A stretch of 64,000 nt of DNA, taken from contig JAFEFL010000042.1 of assembly GCA_018240595.1 (NCBI GenBank), positions 60,392 through 124,391 on the forward strand, in the 5' to 3' direction. Below, piece by piece: positions 41,418 to 53,551 of this stretch (positions are counted from its first letter, which is position 1; each line of letters begins with the position of its first letter). Made by a program: the position numbers and the translations under genes. The DNA is from Pseudomonadota bacterium. Lineage in GTDB: Bacteria > Pseudomonadota > Alphaproteobacteria > Rhizobiales > Xanthobacteraceae. Below the pieces are notes generated by a model. The model searched no databases and had not been told where the DNA came from. It saw only the letters and a program-made list of their open reading frames with translations.

Positions 41418-43415
41418 GTGATCATCCGGCCACGACCGATCTGGTTTTACTTTATCGCCTTCAGTGCGGCGCTCACGCTGCCGGTGATGGCGATCGCCGG
41501 CTATATGATGTGGAACCTGGCCGAGGCCGAGAACGCTCGACTCCAGAACAACCTCCACGACGTCAACCGGCAGATCATATTCGCCCTTGAGCGGCAGCAG
41601 GGCGCCGACATTGCCGCGTTGCGCGCGCTCGCGACCTCGCCGGCCCTGCGTAGCGGCGGGATCGAGGCTTTCCGCACCCAGGCCAACGCCATGGTCGACG
41701 CCAATGACGCGCTGACCAACATCATCCTGCGCGACGCCGACGGTCGGGTGCTCATGGACACTGGTTCCGGCGTCGAAAGCGATCTGCCGCCCGAATTCCT
41801 GCGCCCCCATGAGGCGCCGCCGGAATTGTCCGGCATCGCGCTCGGCAAGACTTTCGCGCAGTCGGGGTATTTCATCTCGACGCCGGTCACCATCGCCGGC
41901 ACGGCTCGCTATTACGTCATTGCCCGCATCGCGCTGCCCAGCCTCAATTCCCTCATCCGCGAGCAGATGATCGATGACGGCTATTTTGCCTCGATCGTCG
42001 ACGGCAACGGCTTGATCCTGGCGCGCTCGGCGGAAGGCGACAAATACTACGGCCGGAAGCTGAATGGCCTCGTGGGCAATCTGCCGGCGGCCTTCACCTG
42101 GAGCGGCGTCAATCCTCAGGGTATTGCCGTTTTCGGCATATTCAACCGCTCGACGATGTCGGGCTGGGGCGTCACCACGGGTATCGACCGCAAGCTCTTG
42201 AGTGCGCCGCTGCGCAAGTCGCTATTGTGGCTCACGACTCTGGCGGCAGTGACCTTGGCCATTGGCTGCTCGATTGCCTATCTGCTCAGCCGGGTGCTGA
42301 CGGCCGCGTCGCGCAAGATCGTCACCGCCGCGGTCGAGCTCGGCGAAGGCAGAACTATCCGTGCTTTCACGACGCCGATCATCGAGGCCAACATCGTCAG
42401 CACGGCGCTGCAGGCGACGTCGGAGAAGCTGCGGCAGAACGCCGAAGCGCTCGGCTCTGCCAATCGCATGCTGGAACGCAAGGTCGAAGAACGCACCGCC
42501 GAGCTTGCCGCCAAGACCGAATTGCTCGAAACCACGATGTCCAATATGGACCAGGGTATCGTCGTTATCGGTCCGAATGGCGAGATCCAGCTCTTCAACA
42601 AGACCGCGGCCGACCTTAACAATGTCCCGGTCGAATTCCTCGAACAAGGACCGACGATTGCCGAGGCCATCGCCTATCGCCGCGCCAATGATCAATTCGA
42701 GCACACCGACGACGAACTCAAGATTCTGCTGCATCGCGAAGGCGTGGTGACCGGGAAGACCCTCGTACACGAACGCGAGCGCCGCAACGGCGACGTCATC
42801 GAAGTTCGCACCGTGCCGCTCGCTGACGGTTCGCTGGTGCGCACCTTCACCGATGTCACTTTGCGCAAACATGCCGAACGTCACCTTGAATATCTGGCGC
42901 GGCACGATCCGCTGACGCGATTGCCGAACCGCGTACTGTTCCGCGAACGGCTCGAACAAGCGGTGTCCTATAACCGGCGCCATGGCGCGCCATTTTCGGT
43001 GCTGTTCATCGATCTCGATGGCTTCAAGGAGGTCAACGACCGCCACGGCCATGCCGTCGGCGACGGCCTGCTGATCGAGGTTTCGGCGCGCTTCAAAAGC
43101 GCGCTGCGGATGGAGGACACGGTCGCGCGACTCGGTGGCGACGAATTCGCCATTCTGCAAACCGCCACCGGCGGCGGCAGCGACCCGGTTCGGCTGGCGC
43201 GCCGCCTGCTCGAGGAGGCCGCCGGCAACTATCGCATCGGCGACATCGAAGTCTCGACCGGATTGAGCATCGGCATTGCCCGCTGCCCGGACGACGAAAC
43301 GGATATCGACAAGCTGTTGCGGCAGGCGGACGCGGCGCTCTATCGGGCCAAACGTCAGGGCCGCGGGACCTTTTGCCTCGCCGGCGCCGACGACGCACGG
43401 CATCAGGCCGGCTAA
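41418..43415 (+). CDS. membrane diguanylate cyclase (CACHE-PAS-GGDEF)
   Basis: A 665-residue inner-membrane enzyme making cyclic di-GMP. It has a first helix near residues 10-30, a periplasmic double-CACHE-like sensor (about 35-275), a second helix (WLTTLAAVTLAIGCSIAYLLS), a coiled-coil linker and a PAS domain (MDQGIVVIGPNGEIQLFNKTA). A complete GGDEF domain follows, with the catalytic motif at 573-577 and the inhibitory I-site RMED at 564-567. There is no EAL domain. GTG 41418 is chosen because AGGGG lies 8 bases upstream; a TTG at 41391 is the alternative. The gene overlaps the convergent DMT gene by 4 bases. Confidence 0.93.
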   Translation: MIIRPRPIWFYFIAFSAALTLPVMAIAGYMMWNLAEAENARLQNNLHDVNRQIIFALERQQGADIAALRALATSPALRSGGIEAFRTQANAMVDANDALTNIILRDADGRVLMDTGSGVESDLPPEFLRPHEAPPELSGIALGKTFAQSGYFISTPVTIAGTARYYVIARIALPSLNSLIREQMIDDGYFASIVDGNGLILARSAEGDKYYGRKLNGLVGNLPAAFTWSGVNPQGIAVFGIFNRSTMSGWGVTTGIDRKLLSAPLRKSLLWLTTLAAVTLAIGCSIAYLLSRVLTAASRKIVTAAVELGEGRTIRAFTTPIIEANIVSTALQATSEKLRQNAEALGSANRMLERKVEERTAELAAKTELLETTMSNMDQGIVVIGPNGEIQLFNKTAADLNNVPVEFLEQGPTIAEAIAYRRANDQFEHTDDELKILLHREGVVTGKTLVHERERRNGDVIEVRTVPLADGSLVRTFTDVTLRKHAERHLEYLARHDPLTRLPNRVLFRERLEQAVSYNRRHGAPFSVLFIDLDGFKEVNDRHGHAVGDGLLIEVSARFKSALRMEDTVARLGGDEFAILQTATGGGSDPVRLARRLLEEAAGNYRIGDIEVSTGLSIGIARCPDDETDIDKLLRQADAALYRAKRQGRGTFCLAGADDARHQAG

Positions 43416-44374
43416 GCCGGCGGCGGCTCGTTGAAGGCCGGCGGCTTCGCCAGCCGCTGCTCGCGAATGAAGATGTAGAACCCGGCGGCGATGATGATGC
43501 CGGCGCCGATCACCACATGCTGCGACGGCACGTCGCCGAAGAAGATGTAGCCGAACAGTACCGCCCAGACGATGCTCGTATACTGATACGGCACCACGAC
43601 CGATGCCGGCGCCATGCTGAGCGAGCGGTTGATGCAGAAGAACGCCGTCATCGCCACGACGCCGAGCAGCGCCAGCAGACCGGCGTCGAACCAGCTCACC
43701 GCGACCCATGTGAATGGCGTGGTGACCGCTCCGAACAGCAAAGTTGCCGCATTGTGCGTCGCCACCAGCACGACGTCGGAGGTGCCGCGCACCAGCCGCG
43801 TGCACACCATGAAGATCGAGAACGACAGGCTGCCGGCGATGGCGACCAGCGCATGCGGCGACAGCGCGCTGCCGCTCGGCCCGAGCGCGATCATGACACC
43901 GACGAATCCGACGGTCACCGCCAGCCAGCGCCGCCAGCCGACATGCTCGCCGAGCAGGAACGGCGACACCGCCGTCACATAGATCGGGCCGGCGAGATAG
44001 AAGGTCATGGTGTCGGCGAGCGACATGCCCGACAGCGCCCAGTAGAAACAGGCGACCTCGAAGGTGGCGAAGGCGGCGCGCAGCACCTGCAATCCCGGCC
44101 GCGGCGCCCGAATGAACGCGCCGACGCCGACCTTGACGATGAAGGGTGACAGGATGATCAGCGCCGCCGCGCTGCGCAGCAGCAACACCTGGCCCAGCGA
44201 ATAGGTCGCGATCAGCCACTTGCCCATGGTGTCGTTGATGGCGAAGAACAGGATGCCGAGCAGCATCATGGCGATGCCGCGGACGGCGTTTTCGCGCCCA
44301 CCATGGGCCTGTACTTGGGCCTGTACTTGGGCCTGTACTTGGGCCTGCGCTCTGGCCTCTGGCTGCGTGGTCAT
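43412..44374 (-). CDS. DMT family (EamA) transporter
   Basis: A 320-residue exporter-type protein with ten predicted helices in two EamA repeats (GIAMMLLGILFFAINDTMGKWL; LVAIAGSLSFSIFMVCTRLV). The substrate is unknown. The cytoplasmic N-terminus carries a Gln/Ala/Val repeat (AQAQVQAQVQAQVQ) encoded by a 12-base tandem repeat. The start at 44374 (MTTQPEA) is used. Confidence 0.9.
   Translation of the reverse strand: MTTQPEARAQAQVQAQVQAQVQAHGGRENAVRGIAMMLLGILFFAINDTMGKWLIATYSLGQVLLLRSAAALIILSPFIVKVGVGAFIRAPRPGLQVLRAAFATFEVACFYWALSGMSLADTMTFYLAGPIYVTAVSPFLLGEHVGWRRWLAVTVGFVGVMIALGPSGSALSPHALVAIAGSLSFSIFMVCTRLVRGTSDVVLVATHNAATLLFGAVTTPFTWVAVSWFDAGLLALLGVVAMTAFFCINRSLSMAPASVVVPYQYTSIVWAVLFGYIFFGDVPSQHVVIGAGIIIAAGFYIFIREQRLAKPPAFNEPPPA
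44305..44347. repeat. 12-base tandem repeat inside the DMT transporter gene
   Basis: The unit GGGCCTGTACTT occurs three times exactly in a row (44305-44316, 44317-44328, 44329-44340), with seven bases of a fourth. On the coding strand each unit gives Ala-Gln-Val-Gln. As the unit is a multiple of three, copy changes would keep the frame, so it is a candidate variable repeat. Confidence 0.9.
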
Positions 44375-44448
44375 GGCAGCCGTATATACGCGGGCCACTA
44401 CCGCGCCAATAGCGCGGACGCCGCGCCGGTATGCCGCACAGCCTGGGT

Positions 44449-45210
44449 CTAGCTCTGCTGCGCCTGCCGGGCGCCGGCGGTGAACCGGGCGACGAAGTCG
44501 TCGAGTTCTTCGCGGTTGAGATCGCTGATGGCCAGCAGCGACAGGCCGTTGTCGCTCCAGCGGATGACGTTGAAGCCCTGCACGACCTGGAATTCCGGCG
44601 TCCTCGACGCGCCCTCGGCGCCCTGTCTCACGAACAGATTGATGACGTGGATCCGGCGCCGGTACACGATCGCCGCCGCCGGTTTGCCGTCGATGAAGTC
44701 GAGCCGGCCGCCGATCAGGGTGAAGCCCTGCGCGGTCAGGTCGACGACCGGCGGCGCCAGGTCGATCCGGCCATTGAACCACGGCTTCACCGTGTGCTGG
44801 TTGGTCGACAGCACGTCGGTCAGATGATCGGCCTGCAGCGAGCGCAGATGCGCCGAGATCGCTTCGGCCATGACGATGCTGTCGCGGTCCTGGCGCAAAA
44901 TGACGACGCCGACACTCGCGGCCGCCAGCGCCGACAGCGTGCCGCCGGCAAGGAAGCCCTTGAGCAAGGTCCGGCGATCGGTTTTCACCGGCGACGGCAC
45001 GGCGCGCTCGATGCTGCCGCGCAAGGACGCCGGCGCCGCGTAACGCAGGCCCTGCACCGGCATGGCGTCGCGCAGTTCGCGCAATGCCGCGAGTTGCGGA
45101 GCGCAACGCGGACAATGAGCGACATGCGCCTCGACATCGCGTGCATGACCGGCGTCAAGCTCGCCGTCGATCAGCGCATGGATGAGCACTTCGGCCTCAT
45201 CGCAAGTCAT
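44449..45210 (-). CDS. zinc-binding-type anti-sigma factor, single-span membrane protein
   Basis: A 253-residue anti-sigma factor. The cytoplasmic N-terminus has the ZAS motif His29-x3-Cys33-x2-Cys36 (VAHCPRC), one membrane helix follows (TLLKGFLAGGTLSALAAASVGVVIL, about residues 81-105), and a periplasmic domain of about 145 residues (FTLIGGRLDFIDGKPAAAIVY, VIRWSDNGLSLLAISDL) resembles those of RsgI/ChrR-type membrane sensors. It overlaps the sigma gene by 4 bases (ATGA), so the pair is translated together. The periplasmic signal is not known. Confidence 0.9.
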   Translation of the reverse strand: MTCDEAEVLIHALIDGELDAGHARDVEAHVAHCPRCAPQLAALRELRDAMPVQGLRYAAPASLRGSIERAVPSPVKTDRRTLLKGFLAGGTLSALAAASVGVVILRQDRDSIVMAEAISAHLRSLQADHLTDVLSTNQHTVKPWFNGRIDLAPPVVDLTAQGFTLIGGRLDFIDGKPAAAIVYRRRIHVINLFVRQGAEGASRTPEFQVVQGFNVIRWSDNGLSLLAISDLNREELDDFVARFTAGARQAQQS

Positions 45211-45788
45211 GTTTCCTTCTCCTCGGCAAGCCATGCCGTGCGCAGCAGGGCTCGGCCTCGTGCCAGCCGCGACATCACCGTTCCGACCGGCATCCCGATC
45301 ACATCGGCGATCTCGCGATAACTCAGGTCGTTGATCTCCCGCAGCACCAACGTCTCCCGGAACGGTTCCGGCAGGCGGGCGATCAGGGTCTGCACGGCGG
45401 CCGCATCGAACCGGCGCAAGGTCTCGGCTTCCGGCGACGGCGGGTCGCTCCACAATCCTTCGCTGGTCTGCTCGGCGACGTCGTCGTCGCCGTTGGCCAC
45501 GACCATCGATGCGCTGCGCCGGGCATATTCGGCGCGGCAGACATTGCGCAGGATCGCCAGCAGCCAGGGCTTGATCGGGCCGCCGCGAAACGTGCCGAAG
45601 TGCCGGAACGCCCGCAGGTAGCATTCCTGCACGGCATCCTCCGCATCATGCGCATCGCGCAGCAAATATCGCGCCAGCGAATAAACATCGTCGAGATACG
45701 GCAACGCCGCAGCGCGGAAGCGCTGCGCCGCGTCGTCACCTTTGTTGAAATCCGGCACCATCATCTCGTCCGCGAGGACCAACGCCAT
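45207..45788 (-). CDS. ECF-type RNA polymerase sigma factor
   Basis: A 193-residue sigma-70 family protein with region 2 (YLDDVYSLARYLLRDAHDAEDAVQECYLRAFRHF) and region 4 (LPEPFRETLVLREINDLSYREIADVIGMPVGTVMSRLARGR), and no region 1 or 3, as in extracytoplasmic-function sigmas. ATG 45788 overlaps the stop of the cupredoxin gene by one base, which supports this start; Met9 or Met10 are alternatives. The partner anti-sigma gene follows with a 4-base overlap. Confidence 0.93.
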   Translation of the reverse strand: MALVLADEMMVPDFNKGDDAAQRFRAAALPYLDDVYSLARYLLRDAHDAEDAVQECYLRAFRHFGTFRGGPIKPWLLAILRNVCRAEYARRSASMVVANGDDDVAEQTSEGLWSDPPSPEAETLRRFDAAAVQTLIARLPEPFRETLVLREINDLSYREIADVIGMPVGTVMSRLARGRALLRTAWLAEEKET

Positions 45789-46141
45789 CACTGTGGCGCG
45801 GCGCTGCCCGTCGTGCCCTCGACCACAATCGAGCCGGTCATATGCGGATGCAAGCCGCAAAAGTACTTGAACGTCCCGGGTGTCGTGAATGTGAACGAGA
45901 AGGACTGGTCGGTGTCGAGCGCCTTGGAGCGTAGCCCCTGGGTCCCGGAGGCGACGCTGTGCGGGATGTCGTCATGGTTGATCCAGGTCACCTTGGTCCC
46001 CGGCTTCACCGTCACGTTCTGCGGCGTGAAGGCGAAATTGTCGATGGTGACGGTGATGTCTTCGGCCTGGGCCGGCGCCGCCACCCACAGGACAGAGACG
46101 GCGACGCCGACCAGGATCGTCGGCAGCTTCATTCGCAACAT
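45788..46141 (-). CDS. secreted cupredoxin (plastocyanin/azurin-like)
   Basis: A 117-residue precursor with a Sec signal peptide (LPTILVGVAVSVLWVAAPAQA). The mature part is one cupredoxin domain with the type 1 copper ligands visible: His61 (DIPHS), Cys95, His98 and Met101 in FCGLHPHMTG. It can carry electrons or bind copper in the periplasm. The start at 46141 has GAGG six bases upstream. It lies 8 bases after the metallophosphoesterase gene and overlaps the sigma gene by one base. Confidence 0.92.
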   Translation of the reverse strand: MLRMKLPTILVGVAVSVLWVAAPAQAEDITVTIDNFAFTPQNVTVKPGTKVTWINHDDIPHSVASGTQGLRSKALDTDQSFSFTFTTPGTFKYFCGLHPHMTGSIVVEGTTGSAAPQ

Positions 46142-46143
46142 AG

Positions 46144-48228
<2,085 letters not shown>

Positions 48229-48345
48229 CGTTTCTGTTATCGCCGCCGGGACGATTTATCACTTCGGCGTCAGACTCTCCTCCCCACGATTGCGTTGCCA
48301 TTCCGCTTCGCTTTAATCCGCCGCGCTGGGCGACGGAGCAAAGCC

Positions 48346-48675
48346 ATGGACCAACACGCGATCATCATCGCCGATCAGACCGGCGTCATCAGGCTGTGGA
48401 GCGAGGGCGCCGAACGGCTGATCGGTCATGCCGCCTCTTATGCCGTCGGGCAAAAGCTCGATCTCATCGTGCCGGAGGAATTGCGCGCCCGGCACTGGAC
48501 CGGCTTCGGCAAGGTGATGGACGGCGGTCCGTTCGGCGGCGCCGGCGAATTCTTCGACCTGCCGGTCCGCTGCCGGGACGGCGCAACGAAGACATTACGC
48601 GGACAGCTTCACGTGCTACGAAATGAGGCGAGCCACGCCATCGGCGCGATGGCGATATTCTCCGCGCCGCCTTGA
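48346..48675 (+). CDS. stand-alone PAS domain protein
   Basis: A 109-residue protein consisting of one PAS domain (MDQHAIIIADQTGVIRLWSEGAERLIGHAASYAVGQKLDLIVPEELRARH..., ending FSAPP). There is no kinase, GGDEF or DNA-binding domain. GGAG lies 8 bases upstream of ATG 48346. It sits between obgE and the formaldehyde dehydrogenase gene, which starts 18 bases after it. It may bind a small ligand or heme; function unknown. Confidence 0.8.
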   Translation: MDQHAIIIADQTGVIRLWSEGAERLIGHAASYAVGQKLDLIVPEELRARHWTGFGKVMDGGPFGGAGEFFDLPVRCRDGATKTLRGQLHVLRNEASHAIGAMAIFSAPP

Positions 48676-48693
48676 AGCGAGAAGGATTGCCCG

Positions 48694-49806
<1,113 letters not shown>

Positions 49807-50073
49807 GGAATCCGCGGACGGCGGCCAAGGCGCGGCAAAATTGGGCCGCACGCCGCCGGCCGGACCCTGTATTTCATGAATGGTTCCGGGGGAACTGCGG
49901 CGAGGGCGCGGCGCGGTTTGCCTTATTTCAAACTCCGCCACATCCAACTATCGTCGCGATCGCAACGCATGAAGCGAAGCATCGGAGGGTAATTCCCGTT
50001 CTTTCAGAATGAAAGCACGCACCGCGCTCAGCCAGCAGGCGATGGCGCGGTGAGACGATGGAGAAGAGCCGAC

Positions 50074-51390
50074 ATGCGGCAGCTGTTTCTGCCAGCGTGC
50101 ATTTGTTTGGTAACGTGGTCGGGCGCCACCAGCTCCGATACAGGACTGACGCTCGACGAATTCACAAGCCGCCGCCATATCTCGAGCGAGCAGGCGCCGG
50201 TGCGACTGGCCTCGCTCGACGTCGGGGATATTGCAGCGAGCGGCGAGACGCCGCGTACGCCGCCGGGCGAGATCGGCATCACCCATGAAGAGGACGCCAG
50301 CGCGGTTGTCGCGATTCCGCGCGAGGATTCGCCGCCGCCGAGCGCCAGAGACATCGCCGCGCTGGTGCCGAACCTGCCGGCCGAGTTTCCGGTGCCGTCG
50401 GGCAAGGTAATCAACAACGGCATCCCCGCCGGCATCCCGCTGCCGCCAGTGCCGAAGCCCGTGGTCGATCGCAGCGAGGAGGAAGTCTGCAACGCGCTCG
50501 CGCAAGCGGCGCAGCGCAACGACGTGCCGGCGCCGTTCCTGATCCGGCTGCTGTTCCAGGAGAGCAAGTTCCGTCCTGAAGTGGTCAGCGCCGCCGGCGC
50601 GCAGGGCATCGCGCAGTTCATGCCCGGCACCGCCGACGAGATGGGCGTCGATAATCCCTACGATCCGCTGCAGGCGATACCCGCTTCGGCGCGCATGCTC
50701 GGCAATCTCGTGCGCCAGTTCGGCAATCTCGGCCTCGCCGCAGCCGCTTACAACGCCGGGCCCAAGCGCGTCGCCGACTGGCTCGCCGCCAAGGGCAAGT
50801 CCAAGCTGCCGGACGAGACGCAGGGTTACGTGAAGACCATCACCGGCAACGCGGTCGAGAACTGGAGCGCGGCCAGCGCCCGGCATCCGGCGCAAAAGAT
50901 TCAGCAGGCGGCGCCGTGCCAGAGCGCCGCCGGCCTCCTCGCCGCGAACGGTCCGGACGCCTTGCCGCTGCCGTCGCCGTCGCCGCTGCGCGCCACCGTC
51001 AAGGTCGCGGACAAGAGCAGCGACAAGCCCGGTGACGACAAGAAGACCGCGAAGGCCGAGCACAAGCCGCCGGTCACGAAGGTGGCCGAGAACGACAAGG
51101 CCGGCGCCAAGCTGGCCGAGATCAAGAAGCCTGGCGCCGCGAACAAGGCGCTCGACATCAAGATCGTCGCGCCAGAACCGCAGCCGGCGAAGAAGAACGG
51201 CCGTCTCGCGCTCGGCGCCAAGGTCGTTCACCGCGCCGACGCGCGCGCCGAGCTGAAGCTCGACGTCAAGCCGCAAGCCAGGACCGAAGCCAAAGCCGCG
51301 GTGAAAACCGACGGCAAGGCGCACAAGGCTCAGGCCAAACCGGAGCCGCACAAGGAGCCGGCGAAGCGCGAGAAGATCGCGCAACGCTGA
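50074..51390 (+). CDS. lytic transglycosylase (SLT domain) with long Lys/Ala-rich tail
   Basis: A 438-residue murein hydrolase. A signal peptide precedes a Pro-rich linker; the SLT domain spans about residues 140-270, with the catalytic glutamate Glu163 in LLFQESKFRPEVVSAAGAQGIAQFMPGTA and AYNAGPKRV. The last 150 residues are a Lys/Ala/Asp low-complexity region. ATG 50074 is used, with GGAGAAGAG upstream; a GTG at 50050 is the alternative. About 270 non-coding bases precede it and a terminator follows. Confidence 0.9.
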   Translation: MRQLFLPACICLVTWSGATSSDTGLTLDEFTSRRHISSEQAPVRLASLDVGDIAASGETPRTPPGEIGITHEEDASAVVAIPREDSPPPSARDIAALVPNLPAEFPVPSGKVINNGIPAGIPLPPVPKPVVDRSEEEVCNALAQAAQRNDVPAPFLIRLLFQESKFRPEVVSAAGAQGIAQFMPGTADEMGVDNPYDPLQAIPASARMLGNLVRQFGNLGLAAAAYNAGPKRVADWLAAKGKSKLPDETQGYVKTITGNAVENWSAASARHPAQKIQQAAPCQSAAGLLAANGPDALPLPSPSPLRATVKVADKSSDKPGDDKKTAKAEHKPPVTKVAENDKAGAKLAEIKKPGAANKALDIKIVAPEPQPAKKNGRLALGAKVVHRADARAELKLDVKPQARTEAKAAVKTDGKAHKAQAKPEPHKEPAKREKIAQR

Positions 51391-51411
51391 GCAAATAGCC
51401 GGTTCGGTTCG

Positions 51412-51440
51412 AACGGCCCACCGCCGAGGTGGGCCGTTTT
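51412..51440 (+). terminator. rho-independent terminator after the lytic transglycosylase
   Basis: An 11-bp stem AACGGCCCACC / GGTGGGCCGTT with a GCCGA loop; the T-run TTTT ends the stem at 51437-51440. It lies 21 bases after the stop codon. Confidence 0.85.
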
Positions 51441-51540
51441 CACGTCTGCGCGAGCCACCTCCCCGTCGCGCGGCCGCTGCGCTAGGCTTGTCCCGACCGC
51501 GCCCGGAGAGCGCGGCGAATGATAGATCCGGGAGGAGACC

Positions 51541-52629
51541 ATGAAGCTCGTGCAAGCCGCGCTGGCGTTCGCCATGACGGCCGTAATGACGGCCGTATTG
51601 ACGCTCGCCGTCACGCCCGTGTCGGCCGCCGATTATCCCACGCCGCAACAAGGCGAATGGATCGCCAAGGACTTCAAGTTCCACACCGGCGAGGTGATGA
51701 AGGAACTGAAGCTGCATTACACCACGGTCGGCGATCCCAAGGGCAAACCGGTTCTCGTGCTGCATGGCACCGGCGGCTCGGCGCAGAGCATGCTCGGCGC
51801 CGGTTTTGCCGGCGCGCTGTTCGGACCAGGCCAGCCGCTCGACGCCACGAAGTATTACATCATCATTCCGGACGCGATCGGCGCCGGCCAATCGTCGAAG
51901 CCGTCGGACGGCCTGCGCGCCAAATTCCCGAAATACAATTACGACGACATGGTCACGGCGCAGTATCTGCTGATCAAGGAAGGCCTCGGCATCAAGCATC
52001 TGCGCCTCGTCATCGGCAATTCGATGGGCGGCATGCAGACCTGGATGTGGGCGGCGAAATACCCGTCCTACATGGACGCCGCGGCGCCGATGGCGTCGCA
52101 GCCGACGCCGATGGCGTCGCGCAACTGGATGATGCGGCGCATGCTGCTCGAAACCATCAAGGCCGATCCGGCCTACAAGAACGGCGACTACACCGAGCAG
52201 CCGCCGATGCTTAAAATCGCCAACGTGTTCTTCGCCATCGGCACCAATGGCGGCTCGCTGCACTATCAGAAGATCGCGCCGACCAACGCCGCCGCCGACG
52301 CCTTCGTCGACAAGGCGCTCGCCGCGCCGATGAAGGCCGACGCCAACGACTTCCTCTATCAATGGGGCTCGTCCGCCGACTACGACGTGTCGAAGGATCT
52401 GGAGAAGATCGAGGCGCAGGTGCTCGTCATCAACTCCGCCGACGACGAGCGCAATCCGCCGGAGACCGGCATCCTCGCCGAGGCGATGAAGCGCGTGAAG
52501 CACGGCAAGATCTATCTGATCCCGGCCAGCGGCGACACCGGTGGTCATGGCACCACCGGCGGCATGGCCAAGCTCTATGCCGCGCCGCTGGCGGAATTGC
52601 TGAGCACCGCGCCGGAACGCAGCATGTAG
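51541..52629 (+). CDS. secreted alpha/beta hydrolase (MetX-like)
   Basis: A 362-residue hydrolase with a Sec signal peptide ending VSAA. The nucleophile is Ser161 in IGNSMGGMQTWMWA, with an acid in SADDERNPP and His336 in TGGHGTT. The fold and GNSMGGMQ motif resemble homoserine O-acetyltransferase, but the signal peptide makes a methionine-synthesis role unlikely. The reaction is unknown. GGAGGAGA lies just upstream. It is convergent with the next gene, 9 bases apart. Confidence 0.88.
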   Translation: MKLVQAALAFAMTAVMTAVLTLAVTPVSAADYPTPQQGEWIAKDFKFHTGEVMKELKLHYTTVGDPKGKPVLVLHGTGGSAQSMLGAGFAGALFGPGQPLDATKYYIIIPDAIGAGQSSKPSDGLRAKFPKYNYDDMVTAQYLLIKEGLGIKHLRLVIGNSMGGMQTWMWAAKYPSYMDAAAPMASQPTPMASRNWMMRRMLLETIKADPAYKNGDYTEQPPMLKIANVFFAIGTNGGSLHYQKIAPTNAAADAFVDKALAAPMKADANDFLYQWGSSADYDVSKDLEKIEAQVLVINSADDERNPPETGILAEAMKRVKHGKIYLIPASGDTGGHGTTGGMAKLYAAPLAELLSTAPERSM

Positions 52630-52638
52630 ACGGCGCGG

Positions 52639-53466
52639 TTAACGATCCTCGTAGATCCAGCGCGGCCCGTAAGCGGGCCGCGGGCCGTCGCGGCGAATGA
52701 CGACGATGCGGCCGCGGTCATAAGCGCCGCCGTCATAGCCGTCGCCTTCGTCGTCATACTCGGCCTGCGGCGGGAGGTGGCGCACGGTGCGCACCACGTC
52801 GTCGAAGTCGTCGCTCCGCCCGACAGTGCCGCCGCGCAGCGAGCCTTGCGACACCGGCAACGCCGCCGGGCTATTCGACGCCTGCCGTGCGCCGTCCGCC
52901 GACAGGTCGCACAGTTTCCGCGCGCCGCCATAAGGCTGATAGGTGCAGTCCGAAGCGCGGAACGAGCGATAGGCGCTGGCGCAGGCCTGGATGGCGCAAG
53001 CCCCCGCCGGAGTCGGCACGGATGCCTGTGTCGACACCGGAGTCGCGGGCAGGTTGGCCGCCACCGGCGTTGCGTTCGCGACCTGCGCCGGCGGCGTCTG
53101 CGGCTTGTCGGCGGCGTTCGCGTCCGCCGTCTTGTCCGCGGGCTTGTTATCGGCGTCGGCGGTTTGCGCATCCGGCAGATTCTTGCCGGGGGCGGCCGGA
53201 TAGATCGGCGTCAGATCCTTGTCGTTTTTGGCTTCGTTCCTGGCGTCGGCCTTGTCATCGGCTTTGGCGGTCGCCTGTCCGTTGGTCTCCGCCGTCGTCG
53301 TCCGGCCAATCGGAACCTGGCGGATCGCATTCGCCTGCTTGCCGTCCGCGGCCTTGGCGGCCACGTGTTTCGGCGCCGGAATATCCGGCGCCGTCAGATA
53401 ATCGAGGCTGACGGCGCCGGTCACCGCGGTCAGCACGAGCACGAAAAAATAGGCGATGAATGGCAT
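52639..53466 (-). CDS. membrane-anchored protein with one BA14K-like cysteine module
   Basis: A 275-residue protein with an N-terminal membrane anchor (FIAYFFVLVLTAVTGAVSL), a long Ala/Lys/Asp-rich linker and the module CAIQACASAYRSFRASDCTYQPYGGARKLC (about residues 155-190), which resembles the repeat of the BA14K family. The C-terminus is Arg/Asp/Gly-rich. A paralogue with two such modules follows upstream on the same strand (53552-54124). The function of these surface proteins is unclear. Confidence 0.75.
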   Translation of the reverse strand: MPFIAYFFVLVLTAVTGAVSLDYLTAPDIPAPKHVAAKAADGKQANAIRQVPIGRTTTAETNGQATAKADDKADARNEAKNDKDLTPIYPAAPGKNLPDAQTADADNKPADKTADANAADKPQTPPAQVANATPVAANLPATPVSTQASVPTPAGACAIQACASAYRSFRASDCTYQPYGGARKLCDLSADGARQASNSPAALPVSQGSLRGGTVGRSDDFDDVVRTVRHLPPQAEYDDEGDGYDGGAYDRGRIVVIRRDGPRPAYGPRWIYEDR

Positions 53467-53551
53467 GGCGCGCTCTCCTCCGCGGCGGACGGAGGCAAAC
53501 GCGGTGTGCCGCGCGCTTGTTCCTGGAACGAAAATGTCCGGGGTTCCGCCG

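Noticed and set aside
49948..52548. Minus-strand open frame of 866 codons
   Set aside because: It runs antisense through the transglycosylase and the alpha/beta hydrolase, both with clear motifs on the plus strand.
51541..52629. Homoserine O-acetyltransferase MetX
   Set aside because: The serine motif is similar, but the protein has a secretion signal and no methionine genes nearby.
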